DNA of 64,000 nt from Metellina segmentata. Taxonomy: Eukaryota > Arthropoda > Arachnida > Araneae > Tetragnathidae. The notes under the pieces are model-generated. The model was not told the DNA's origin. It did not search any database and saw only the letters and a list, made by a program, of their open reading frames with translations. Positions 11,805 through 21,821 of the stretch are shown here, in pieces. The first letter of the stretch is position 1. Every line of letters starts with the position of its first letter. Location: the NCBI GenBank assembly GCA_947359465.1, contig OX375880.1:28716548-28780547 (forward strand), read 5' to 3'. The position numbers and the translations under genes were made by a program.

Positions 11805-11851
11805 AACTAGATGTTGATGTAATTGGCGTTAAATAAGTTACGAAAGCTTAC

Positions 11852-11931
11852 CTTCCGCCACCGTAAGCATCCGCAGTATCAAAGATGTTGATCCCATGGT
11901 CGTACGCAGCTTGCACGACTTCTTCTGCTTG
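11852..11931 (-). CDS. KCNAB-like: Kv channel beta subunit, exon with catalytic Asp and Tyr (80 nt)
   Basis: Most C-terminal exon of the gene visible here. It encodes QAEEVVQAAYDHGIN then IFDTADAYGGG, and ends AG at the donor GTAAGC. The acceptor on the minus strand is a pyrimidine tract with CTTCTACAG. The phase is 0 at the start and 2 at the end, fitting the upstream exon at 32659-32696. In Kv-beta proteins this is the second strand and helix region of the (beta/alpha)8 aldo-keto-reductase barrel. The D of FDTA and the Y of DAY correspond to the Asp85/Tyr90 catalytic pair of mammalian Kv-beta2 (family knowledge). Kv-beta proteins are cytoplasmic, bind NADPH and dock on the T1 domain of Kv1-type channels. 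The next exon (AE...KGWR in homologues) was not found in 1-11851 and probably lies outside. Confidence 0.85.
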
Positions 11932-12034
11932 CTGTAGAAGAAGCAAACGCAACATTAGAAAATGAAAAGAATACAGGATATCATCCTCACAAAAATATCT
12001 GATTATGTATAAATTTTTACTAAAATTTAAAAAA

Positions 12035-12376
12035 CTAGGGGGCTCCACCCCCTCGCTTACGCTTGCCAAAGTTGAGAGGTACTCTTTAAAAAAAAACTCA
12101 CGGCTGAGGACTGAAAATTTGTATGTGTTTTGCTCACTCGCGGAAGAAATTTCGCTTCTTCAATTTTGACACTTAATAAACCTTAAACTAATAGCCACAT
12201 CGGAAAAAAATCTTAATAATTGTCCAGGGAATAGAAGAACATGAAGAACAAATCATGTTAATTTCGTTTTTTTTCCCGATCAGTACTTTCTCGAAAAAAT
12301 CGTTCAAGAATCGAGCTAAACAGCACAGTTTTCAATCCTGCGGCGGCGGCGGTAACTTTTTTTTAATATAGAGAGA
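12035..12376 (-). mobile_element. Short Helitron, copy a
   Basis: On the minus strand the element starts TCTCTCTATATTAAAA, continues GTTACCGCCGCCGCCG, and ends in a GC-rich hairpin module closing with CCTAG next to T. Helitrons begin with TC, end CTRR after a hairpin and insert between A and T. The T flank fits; the 5' flank here is T rather than A. The interior (GTTTAGCTCGATTCTTG, TAGTTTAAGGTTTATTAAGTG) is shared with copies at 45460-46809 and 60790-61033. Confidence 0.65.
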
Positions 12377-12689
12377 AAGTACCGAAATGAGTATTCATGA
12401 TGAAGATGAGAATTGGAAACGTTATTTTTCATTCTTTTATAGACTAACAGAGTTGCGGTGAACTTAGCCACCACCTTTAAAAATTCACTTACAATCCATC
12501 TCTAATATTGTAAAACGAAGTGTTTATGTGTGTGTGTGTGTACTGTCCTGACAAATCTATGGCACTTACAATAATGAGATTCGGCACACAAGTAGTCTGA
12601 ATTTTTTGAATTTTTTTATCGCACTCGAATTTTAAAATTCAATCTAGAACATTTTAAAATGAATTCATTAGTTTTTTCACCCTAGCATC
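12377..12689. other. No gene; short GT microsatellite
   Basis: The only pattern is a TGTGTGTGTG run near 12527-12541. Confidence 0.5.
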
Positions 12690-13110
12690 TACCATTACGT
12701 TCCGTTGATTGAAATGACATGATTTTGCTATTTTCCCCTAAGACGTCACATCACAATCGTCACTAATGACGTCAACTTTTGGAACCATGCAAAGTTTTTT
12801 CACCTTCCGTCTCTTCGCAATTAAATGGGAATACGTAGTCTCCGCTCAAACGAAACCCCAGGAAACATTTTGACTGGCATCGTTTTGTTGTTTTTTGTAA
12901 AATCGGGATCGTTGAAGATAGATTGAAAATTTCAACGGATTTGAAATCTACGGAAAAATTTACACAAGAAACCTAACATTTGATTTTATTTGAATAAATA
13001 ATTTTTCAATTAAATATTTATATTTCCGCAAGAGATTGTGACGTCACGCCGATTGGATCTCTTCACAATTCGAATTTGGCCGAACTTGACAATGACGAGA
13101 CCATCATGGC
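12690..13110 (-). repeat. Degenerate relative of the foldback family
   Basis: GTAAAATCGGGATCGTTGAAG, GAAAATTTCAACGGATTTGA and a TGACGTCAC motif match the interior of the foldback copy at 47812-48580. The ends are too eroded to place. The following 200 bases include GGGGGTTAGCGAGCAGTG, which resembles the Helitron end modules but is also eroded. Confidence 0.5.
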
Positions 13111-13317
13111 CTTGTCCATGCTGTTATGGCTGTTATACAATAAACCAAATAGGAATTCGTAGCAATCACAGGGGGTTAGCGAGCAGTGATCACACGTGAA
13201 CCCACGAAAAGAACTGTCACGGGCAACGCCGTGCTGGCGACGCAGTGGCTAGTCAGTATATAGAGTGGTCTAAATAAACCACTAATAATCACACCATGTG
13301 ATTCCTTTATGAAAAAC

Positions 13318-14245
13318 GGAGTGATGGTAGACCGGTTGGAAAAGTATTGGATTCAATCGGAAGGTTGCGAGTTTGAAAAAAAGATTCAACCAAATAGAGT
13401 CGTGTCCTCAAATTCCTAATACGAATCCGGGTCAGTGCATGGATGTTTGTAAGCGTATGGTAGAGAGGCGGCTGGTGCACCTTAAATTTGTCGTGGCCTC
13501 AAATGTCACCACGTTGGCGTGGTGTGGAAGTTTTGAAAGTGGGGTTCAAGCTTCAAGCTCAGGTATTGAACTTGCCAGACTGGTTCAAAATTACGAGATC
13601 TTGTTCTCTTATATTTCCCTTAAGGATTGATCCCGGATTGTCGCCAGCTCAGGTGTGACCTCGTCATCCGACCGTAGTTCAAAATGACGCGATGTTCTCT
13701 TGCATTCCATTCGTCATCTGACCGTGGTTCAAAATTACGAGGTGTTGTAATCGGATCTTTCCCTTAAGGGACTGATCCCGGACTGTCGTCAATAGACCGT
13801 TGTGTTGCTCTAGTACGACGTTAATTAAAATTACCTAAATTACCTTGCACTCCATTCACTTCTTGAACCCGGACCGTCAACAAACGTCCATTGTTTTGTT
13901 CCAGTGCAACGTTTAATACCCTTCTAGGAATGTCGCGGCGCTCCAGTGAGATGTTAATCGTACTACCCCAATACGTTGAGAGGGTTAAGTATTTCAGTTT
14001 AAAACGGCGGGATTGATTCTGGATTGTCGCCAACTCAGGTGTGACCTCGTCATCTGATCGTAGTTCAAAATTACGTATTCTCTTGCACTCCATTCACGCT
14101 TTGAACCCGGACCGTCACCAGCCGCTCATTGTTTTGTCTCTGTGCAACTTTAAATACCCACCTACCAGGATCGTCGCCAATAACCCGTCGCGTTACTCTA
14201 ATGGACGTCAATTGCACTACGCCACGAAGTTCAGAGGGTGAGCAT
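13318..14245 (+). repeat. Cluster of SINE1/SINE1b copies
   Basis: A SINE1b-like head (GACCGGTTGGAAAAGTATTGG, AAGGTTGCGAGTTTG) starts near 13330, followed by body to about 13716. A 5'-truncated SINE1 at about 13717-13838 lies between imperfect direct repeats CTTGCATTCCATTC and CTTGCACTCCATTC. Diverged 3' body pieces follow to 14245 (CCCGGACCGTCACCAGC, GTGCAACTTTAAATACCCACC). Confidence 0.65.
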
Positions 14246-14964
14246 TTTTGTTTAAAACGGCCACTTGAAACTTATTAACTTTCAATTCGCAGTTCTAAAG
14301 AAACAGATTTCCTCTTCCGAAACCAAAACCTCACGCGGGAACAAGTTGAAATGAACGGTACCACGAAGAACTACGGCATTTGTACGATTTATCATAACAG
14401 CTAGACACTCCACCGCGTAAACACGAACCGAAACAACGAGTCGTTTTGTTCCGATTCACACGCATTTCGCTTTTCGGCACCCTTTGAGCGCTAGCGCTTC
14501 GTTAGGAACGTGGTGATTTACAGCGAGGAAATAAAGAGTGCAAAAAAGCGGCACTTCAACGGCAGACAAGGGGTATTTATTACGAGCACCGAAAGAAACC
14601 CGAAGCAGTTCCACAGGCGGGGTTTGATGTTCTCGTAAAAAGAGCCAAAGTCTATTACGGATATTGGAAAGGAGTTCCATCTAAAAGGTTGCAGGACTCG
14701 AGCTATATATAAAGGAGGAAGGCCATTGTCAGTGGGCAAACGATCATCGACTTCCAAGGGATTCTTCGCGGGAGGGGTATTTGACACGTATTTCTTTAGT
14801 GTCGCGATGTGGTGGCTTAAAAATCAGTCGTTCCCTGTTCGTGTGACGGTCGGTGGACTTTTTTTTAGTTCGGGGCTGGTATTGATTCAGTGGCACCGTG
14901 GATCAAAAAGCTCCGGTTTTTATGTTTTCTGTGGACCATAGAGAGTACCAAAAGCGTCTAATGG
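14246..14964. other. Unique segment, no gene recognised
   Basis: A higher-GC single-copy stretch with overlapping open frames on both strands and no recognisable domain. It holds a TATATATAAAGG box at 14704-14715 and a TCAGT initiator-like motif at 14729-14733. The spacing is roughly that of a Pol II core promoter but slightly short, and nothing downstream looks like a transcript. Confidence 0.35.
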
Positions 14965-14965
14965 C

Positions 14966-16030
14966 TACTCTGGAGTTATAGTACTCAAGAGCCTGATTGC
15001 TTTCATGTGACGCTGTTTTCTGAATGTCAGAAGAAGCGTTAGTTAAAAAGCCGAGAAAGAAAAAGCGTTAGAAAGCAGTGTTACAGCACTCGTGAGCCCG
15101 AATGCTTTGATATGTTGCTATTTTCTAAATTTCAGAAGAAGCATTAGTTAGAAAGCCGAGAAAGAAAAAGCGTTAGTTAGTGTTAAAAAGCTGAGGTACA
15201 GCACTCAAGAGACAGAATGATTTGATATGACGCTATATTCTGAATGTTAAAAGAACCGTTAGTTAGAAAGCTGTGAAAGAAAAAGCGTTAGTTAGTGTTA
15301 GAAAGCTGAGTTATAGTACTCAAGAGCCTACAAGAGCTTTGATTTGACGCTGTTTTCTGAATGTCAGAAGAACCGTTAGTTAGAAAGCTGCGAAAGTAAA
15401 AGCGTTAGTTAGTGTTAGAAAGCTGAGTTATAGTACTCAAGAGCCCGAATGCTTTTATATGACGCTGTATTCTGAATGTCAGAAGAAGCGTTAGTTCGAA
15501 AGCCGAGAAAGAAAAAGCGTTAGTTAGTGTTAGAAAGCTGATTTACAGCACTCAAGAGCCAGAATGCTTTGATATGACGCTGCATTCTGAATGTTAGAAG
15601 AACCGTTAGTTAGAAAGCTGAGAAAGAAAAGCGTTAGTTAATGTTAGACAGCTGAGTTACAGCACTCAAGAGCCCGATTGCTTTGATATGTTGCTATTTT
15701 CTGAATGTCGGAAGAAACGTTAGTTAGAAAGTCAAGAAAAAAAAAGCGTTAGTTAGTGTTAGAAAGCTGAGTTACAGCACTCAGAACTGCTTTGATATGA
15801 CGCTATATTTTGAATGTTACAAGAACCGTTGGTTAGAAAGCTGAGAAAGAAAAAGCGTTAGTGTTAGAAAGCTGAGAAATATAAAGCGTTAGTATTAGAA
15901 TGCTGAGTTACAGTACTCAAGAGTCTGAATGATTTCATATGACGCTGTTTTCTGAATGTCTGAAGAACCGTTAGTTAGAAGGCTGACTAAGATAAAGCGT
16001 TAGTGTTAGAAAGCTGAGTTATAGTACCGG
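14966..16030 (+). repeat. Degenerate ~115-bp tandem repeat, nine units
   Basis: The motif (C/T)ACTCAAGAGCC recurs at 14982, 15087, 15202, 15317, 15434, 15549, 15663, 15778 and 15914, mostly 114-117 bp apart. Each unit contains GATATGACGCTG, TTTCTGAATGTCAGAAGAA and repeated AAAGCGTTAGTTAG sub-motifs. Divergence between units is much higher than in the 275-, 247- and 283-bp arrays, so this array is older. Confidence 0.85.
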
Positions 16031-16707
16031 GATTAGTCAGAGAACATACTCTGGACCATTGTTGATGATTCCAACGAATATGTTCTTTACACTAGCGTAA
16101 CTTTTCCCGACGATAAGGTGGTTGTAACGGAACGCACTTAACAGGCTTCCGTGCATACACGAGTGCCGGTAGCGGTTGCAAGCTCTGAACCAATCTGTCC
16201 CGGAGTGAGATGTTTGTTTGTTATTGCTATTAGGGATATATGTGCATCATCTCTGGGTGTGGTGCTCCTATCACGACCATTAACATGCTTTCTCAAAGCA
16301 CATCCACCTTCTGGGGCTCTTTGTTACCGCGAAATAACACTTTTTGACACGCATTAGGTTACACTTTACCCAGCTTCGAGCAGCCCAAACTGCTTGCCCA
16401 CGGTCAAATTCACTCAAATGATGCATTACGGACATTTTCCACTTGATACTTGCATCACAAGACGGAATTCATCTGAACGGCTTTCAAAACCTTAAATCGT
16501 GATTTTCTGTAAATACTTTACTGTCTGAAATTTCAATTAATAAACAGCTCGTGTGCGTTGTCTTCTATACAGATAAGAGACCTCTTGCTCTACAGCACCC
16601 TCTGCACTTACATTTTCTACGATTGAGCGGCTTTCCGAATCGCAATTTTGCATAAATCGGTTCCTTAGCAATTGTCAAGCAGTGTAGCAACTGCAGATAT
16701 TGAAGCG
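16031..16707. other. No feature recognised
   Basis: Single-copy sequence. The 68-codon open frame at 16151-16357 has no recognisable domain. Confidence 0.4.
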
Positions 16708-16715
16708 GTGTAGGG

Positions 16716-16836
16716 CAGGCCTCGAAATATATTTTTTAATACAGGTGCACCTTGTGCATCTAAGTTTTTAAATTAGGTGCACAATTTTATTTTCATGTGC
16801 ACAGTGCAACTGTGCACCCGGGTATTTCGAGCCCTG
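16716..16836. mobile_element. 121-bp hAT MITE
   Basis: The ends CAGGCCTCGAAATA and TATTTCGAGCCCTG are inverted repeats. The perfect 8-bp duplication GTGTAGGG lies at 16708-16715 and 16837-16844. The interior holds several GGTGCAC/GTGCACA motifs. Size, ends and duplication together identify a hAT-mobilised MITE. Confidence 0.88.
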
Positions 16837-16926
16837 GTGTAGGGTTTTATAGGGTGATCTAAATTGATAATATCATAAAGTCACCAAATTGTATGTTAGA
16901 AACAGAATTTGTTTATTTTCGTGCCA

Positions 16927-17697
16927 AGTAGGTAGTTGAAATGATATCGCACTGGAACAACATGGTGGGATATTGGGGACGGTTCCGGATCGACCCCGAT
17001 GGGAAAGATTCGAGAACAACATCTCGACGTTTTGAATCACGATCCGATGACGAGGTCAACGCCTGAGCGGGGGCACCAAGCTCCAAACCTCCGCATCATG
17101 CCAAATTGATTTGAGGCCACGACACATTTATAGTGTGCACCAGACCGTACATACACGATGAACCGCGGTAGTTCAGTCAGTAGAGCTTCGGGCTCGCATC
17201 AGAAGGGTTGTGGATTCTGTCCTCGGCGGAGCCTGCAATTCTGATCATTGCGAGATCGGCGCTTCGACCTGGCTAAAGACCGTCGTGTTCACTAAGGGTG
17301 ACTGGGGCACGTTAAATAGGTCGTGGTCACAAAGTCCCCCATGTTCCCATACCAAATCAATACCTCTGGGGGTACCTGATCAGGGGGTTATCGGCCTCTG
17401 ATTGGGATCTAAATTACGATAATTGTGAGTGAATGGATGTATGAAAGGGGCCTTCCTGTAAAACGGATGTGTCATGTATGTCGAGCAAAGTCGGACTTCC
17501 TCCCAATGGGGCTCAATAGCATGGAAGGCGTACCCTACTCGCCTCTTGCCGTCTTCGACGGGCCTGGCACTCATCTGGTCTGCCAGTGTAGGCATGAGAA
17601 ACAACAACAACATACACGATGGTACTTGGTTATATCGAGTTTCGAACTCACAAACCCCCGGTTCTCCGCCAAGCGGGCTACATTTTCGCGTGAAATC
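16927..17697 (-). repeat. SINE1b, minus strand, split by a SINE2 insertion
   Basis: The 3' part is at 16927-17160 (TAGTTGAAATGATATCGCACTGG, GGTTCCGGATCGACC). The head is at 17622-17697 and reads on the minus strand CGCTTGGCGGAGAACC and GAGTTCGAAACTCG. The two halves are contiguous once 17161-17621 is removed. Confidence 0.7.
17161..17609 (+). repeat. SINE2, complete, with target duplication
   Basis: The tRNA-like head AACCGCGGTAGTTCAGTCAG carries an A-box region TAGTTCAGTCAGTAGAG and a degenerate B box GTGGATTCTGTCC. The body is 450 bp and the tail is AACAACAACAA. Direct repeat ACATACACGATG at 17149-17160 and 17610-17621. A second copy lies at 55303-55752. Confidence 0.88.
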
Positions 17698-17719
17698 AAA
17701 GGTTAATAACAGGTAATTA

Positions 17720-18045
17720 ATTGGTAATTTTTTAGTTAACGTCGTACTAGAGCAACACAATGGGCTATTGACGACGGTCCGGGATCAGTCTCTTAAGAGA
17801 AAGATCCGAGGACAACACCTCATAATTTTGAACCACGGTCAGATGACGAAGCAACACCTGAGCTGGCACCCCACTCTCCAAACTTCCACGCCAACCCAAC
17901 GTGAGGACTTTCGGCCACGACAGATTTAAGGTGCACCAGCCGCCTCACCACCATACGCTTACAAATATCCATGCCCGGGCCCGGATTCGAACCAGGAACC
18001 TTCCGATCTAGAGGCTAACACTTTAACCACTATACCGGTTGGTCG
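17720..18045 (-). repeat. SINE1, full length, minus strand
   Basis: It runs from the tail (GGTAATTTTTTAGTTAACGTCG) to the head, which reads CGACCAACCGGTATAGTGG on the minus strand, with an intact B box GGTTCGAATCC. It is one of the best-preserved copies. Confidence 0.9.
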
Positions 18046-18660
18046 TTGATATCTAGGCATCTATGTATGCTTAATAATACATGTAATGCAAGGCTTTAGG
18101 GACTTAATTCACTTTAATCACTATCAATAGAGTAAATGGGCGCTTTTGAGAAAAAGAGCTTTGAATTGTTTTTTTATGGGCGAAAAAAAGTTGAAAGTGA
18201 CTGTGATAGGGAAATGAATATGGATACAATGGTTTCATTTCTTAAATTTACATTGAAAGTATGGAACACAAAGGTAGCAGTTCAAGAAAATCGGTAACTC
18301 GCAGAAGTCTATTCAGAATTAAAGAAATAGACCTTTTTCGTATTTCCTTCAAATGTTACGCAATAAATTGATTTCCCTTATCGCAGGAAATGAGTGCTCA
18401 TCTAGAAAAGTGCCCCCGAATGATATTGTAATCCACTGAGAGAGTGAATTTTATTGCGCCAGTCATCAGAATTGCAGACGGAGTTTCAGGGCGAAGTTTT
18501 TGGGAGGGAATGGGGACTGGGATGGGGTCTCGAAAGGAATAAAATCCAAACCCCTACGCTGTTTGAGCCATTCGTTAGCCATTCAGATGTCAAAAACGCC
18601 TGGGGATATAGATGTCATTTACGTTTTTGTACTTTTAAGGTTTATCTTTTAACATTCCAA
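18046..18660. other. No feature recognised
   Basis: AT-rich single-copy intron sequence leading into the 43-bp satellite. Confidence 0.45.
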
Positions 18661-18663
18661 GCG

Positions 18664-19762
18664 TTTCGACGAGCTATCTCGATCATCAAGGTCTGATCAA
18701 TTTCGGTCATGACGAGATAACTCGTTCATCAAGGTCTGATCACTTTCGTTTATGACGAGATATCTCGTTCATCAAGGTCTGATCACTTTCGTTCATGACG
18801 AGATATCTCGTTCATCAAGGTCTGATCACTTTCGTTCATGACGAGATATCTCGCCCATCAAGGTCTGATCACTTTCGTTCATGACGAGATATCTCGTTCA
18901 TCAAGGTCTGATCAATTCCGTTAATGACGAGATATCTCGTTCATCAAGGTCTGATCAATTTCGTTCATGACGAGATATCTCGTTTATCAAAGTCTGATCA
19001 CTTTCTTTCATGACGAGATATCTCTTTCATCAAGGTCTGATCAATTTCATTCATGACGAGATATCTCTTTCATCAAGGTCTGATCAATTCCGTTAATGAC
19101 AAGATATCTCGTTCATCAAGGTCTGATCAATTTCGTTCATGACGAGATATCTCGCCCATCAAGGTCTGATCAATTCCGTTAATGACGAGATATCTCGCCC
19201 ATCAAGGTCTGATCACTTTCGTTCATGACGAGATATCTCGTTCATCAAGGTCTGATCAATTTTGTTCATGACGAGATATTTCGTTCATCAAAGTCTGATC
19301 AATTCCGTTAATGACGAGATATCTCTTTCATCAAGGTCTGATCAATTTCGTTCATAACGAGATATCTCGTTCATCAAGGTCTGATCAATTTCGTTCATGA
19401 CGAGATATCTCGTTTATCAAAGTCTGATCACTTTCTTTCATGACGAGATATCTCTTTCATCAAGGTCTGATCAATTTCGTTCATGACGAGATATCTCTTT
19501 CATCAAGGTCTGATCAATTCCATTAATGACGAGATATCTCGTTCATCAAGGTCTGATCAATTCCGTTAATGACGAGATATCTCGTCATGGGGATACCTTT
19601 CTTCTAGAGTTCGTGAAAAAGTTTAATCCCAGTAATGAGATACCTCGTTCAGGATGAACTGGTCAGGTTTCTTCTAGAGATCATGCGTCCTCTAGTGACG
19701 AGATATCTCGTCCAACATGATCTGAACCGTTTTGCTACTGACGAGATACCTCGTAGAGACAA
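18664..19762 (+). repeat. 43-bp palindromic satellite array
   Basis: About 21 units of 43 bp run from 18664 to 19600, with a looser stretch to 19762. The unit contains the perfect palindrome CGAGATATCTCG, then TTCATCAAGGTCTGATCA and (C/A)(T/A)TTCGTTCATGA. The palindrome is retained in most units while the spacer alternates between CACTTTCGTTCAT and AATTCCGTTAAT, which suggests higher-order shuffling. Related single units occur near 53510 and 61200-61290. Confidence 0.92.
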
Positions 19763-19779
19763 TTACAAGGAGAGTTAAA

Positions 19780-20005
19780 GTGGTTCTGCGAGAGATGCAG
19801 GCCTGTGAGTTGTAGATGGTGCATATTCGATTCCTGTAAGGTTCGACACCTTTCTGGATGTATTTCTATCATGTGTGTCTGTAAAACGTTTATTGTGTGT
19901 GTTTGTCCTTTTTTCGACGTTGTCTGTCGTGTGAGCTTGGCCAAAAATGTCCATTGTTCCTTAAACCTCAATGCAATCAACGAATTGACCTTCATGCAAA
20001 GGCAT
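19780..20005 (+). repeat. SINE3 copy
   Basis: A head-like GTGGTTCTGCGAG and TTCGATTCCTG is followed by GTGTTTGTCC, GACGTTGTCTG and the tail GAGCTTGGCCAAAAATGTCC, ending AATGCAATCAACG. It matches the copy at 6803-7020. Confidence 0.6.
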
Positions 20006-20959
20006 ATAGAGAATTGTTACCATTAAAATTTCGTTTACACCAGCGGCATGGTATAGATCTGTGTACGGTGGATGGTATTCCCCTTTTAAATGACCGCTTG
20101 CATCGATTACCATTTACGAGTGGTCAGCGACTGACCTTCCTGACGATCCCTCCTTCTGTTCGGTACCCTACCCTGTTGACCGTGAGGTGTGAACGCTTTG
20201 AGGTAAAGGCAGAAGGTCGCTGCGGTGTTATCTATCTCACGCCAAACGATACGCCACACAATACTATGAAAGGAAAGCGTTAGTCGGAAATGCCACTGAA
20301 GGCTATATCGCTCAAGTTAGGTAATTAGATTAAGGGGGGGGGGGTCGGACATGCATGCGAGAGAAGTTCCTGGAGTCGATTGAAAAAATCTAAGCGCCGC
20401 AGTGTGAAGGTTAACCAACCAAAAGATGCAGGGTACTATATAATGATCAGTTGGGAACTATTTTAACGTCTCTTCTTGAGGTGTGATATCAACATTATTT
20501 GTAACCTATATTATTATTTTTACTATCTTCATGAAATCGCGTAAGTTTATGAAGCTGGAGAAAATTACATGGCAGTCTAGTGACAGAAGGGAGAATTGCA
20601 TGTTTCTGTGAAATTTAATCTCGTAAGAAATAACAATAAAGTAAACAAAATGAGTATTAAAAGAGATGCTTGGATAAGCGGGAATACACGACAGAACTCC
20701 AAATCGGAAATGATGAAGAATTTTCCCGAGTAATTGGAAGTTTTCGTGCTTCATTTGCATGTACACAAAGAAAAGAAAGCTTCATTTGAAAAGCGTGATT
20801 TCATGGCATAATGCATAAACAGTAACGAAATAAGATTTTCAGCACTTTCATTTCAAATCGAGACTAAGGTTGGAAGCAAATATTTTCTTTTCCCAAACGA
20901 GGTGAATTTTGCGTACTTAAAGCAAACACATGGAAACGATAGAAAATGTCATTTTAGAA
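20006..20959. other. No feature recognised
   Basis: It contains a poly-G run near 20334-20343. A 128-codon open frame at 19897-20283 overlaps SINE3 and shows no domain. Confidence 0.4.
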
Positions 20960-20967
20960 CTTATAAT

Positions 20968-21821
20968 TGGAGCTCGGATTTTGCATATCTTTTTTTTAGT
21001 CCCTAATGTTGATAGAAATCCGTATTAAGTGTATTTCAGCAATTTGAAAAAAAACCCGAATTCATTTTGCATGTTTTTGCATATTTGGGTTTTTTGAATG
21101 TTTTGTGCATATTTAGACAATTTTTCTCTATTTTAAAACATTTTTACAGTATTTTTTTTTATTTAATGAACTTTGCTGGGCGCGTTTGGAAGGAATGTTT
21201 TCAGAAGCAATCAAATTCAAATCAACTACGACTCACAAACAAAAAGTGGAAAAGGCGCAAAAAGAGAATTCAACAGCCTTTCATCGCGTCAAAAGTTTTA
21301 GTCAGTGTCCCAATTTTCGAAGAATGAGATGTACCAAGATCAAAGCAATGTTGAAATCCAATATTTGTCTTTATAAGTTGGAGAACAAACATTTTAGAGC
21401 CTTCTTGTAGAAGTACACAGGTAAAGAAATTCCTTTTGAATCGACATTCAGGAAGAACAACATTACGCCAGTGTAAGAGAAGGTGGTACAAAGAATAAAA
21501 AATTTGATAGCTGGTTACCCCATGTGGATATCGATGAAACGCTTGACCCCTGCTGGCAATACCTAATTTATGTAAGGAGTTGGAAAAAAAACAAATCACT
21601 CCACGATCGCTAGGACAGTGGGTGAAGCGATTAATAAATACAATTGTTTATTAATTGAATGAAAGTGTGGCTCATATTCACTTTATCGTCCTCACTACCA
21701 TTTTTGTAAGAGTAATTTTTTTTTTTTTTGCAATTTCGCATATTTGGGGGTTTTAGTGCATATTTTTGGATTTTGTAATGCATATTTCAGGCTACATTTT
21801 TGCATATCGATCCGAGCTCTT
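20968..21821 (+). mobile_element. hAT element remnant with intact ends
   Basis: The left terminus TGGAGCTCGGATTTTGCATA and the right terminus, which ends GATCCGAGCTCTT, are inverted repeats sharing GAGCTCGGAT. The 8-bp duplication CTTATAAT lies at 20960-20967 and 21822-21829. Subterminal GCATATTT repeats are typical of hAT elements. A broken transposase fragment lies inside, and the right arm seeds the 283-bp array downstream. Confidence 0.75.
21186..21590 (+). pseudogene. hAT-like transposase fragment, frameshifted
   Basis: The frame reads KSNICLYKLENKHFRAFL, a stop, then KYTGKEIPFESTFRKNN. A shift in frame near 21530 is then needed to read DIDETLD. The order LENKHFR / KYTGKEIP / IDE-T-D resembles the start of the catalytic domain of CGGBP1-like hAT transposases seen in arthropod genomes (recalled, not searched). 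The rest of the catalytic region is missing, so this is a dead remnant. Confidence 0.5.

Noticed and set aside
11700..11851. Continuation of the Kv-beta coding frame past 11852
   Set aside because: The frame meets a stop (TAA of GGTAAGC) and the AG|GTAAGC context is a strong donor, so the exon ends at 11852.
17380..17760. 126-codon minus-strand frame
   Set aside because: It spans SINE2 and adjoining SINE1 sequence; repeat translation.
18664..19762. CRISPR-like array of palindromic repeats
   Set aside because: Spacers are not unique: they repeat with the palindrome in a 43-bp satellite, and the host is eukaryotic.
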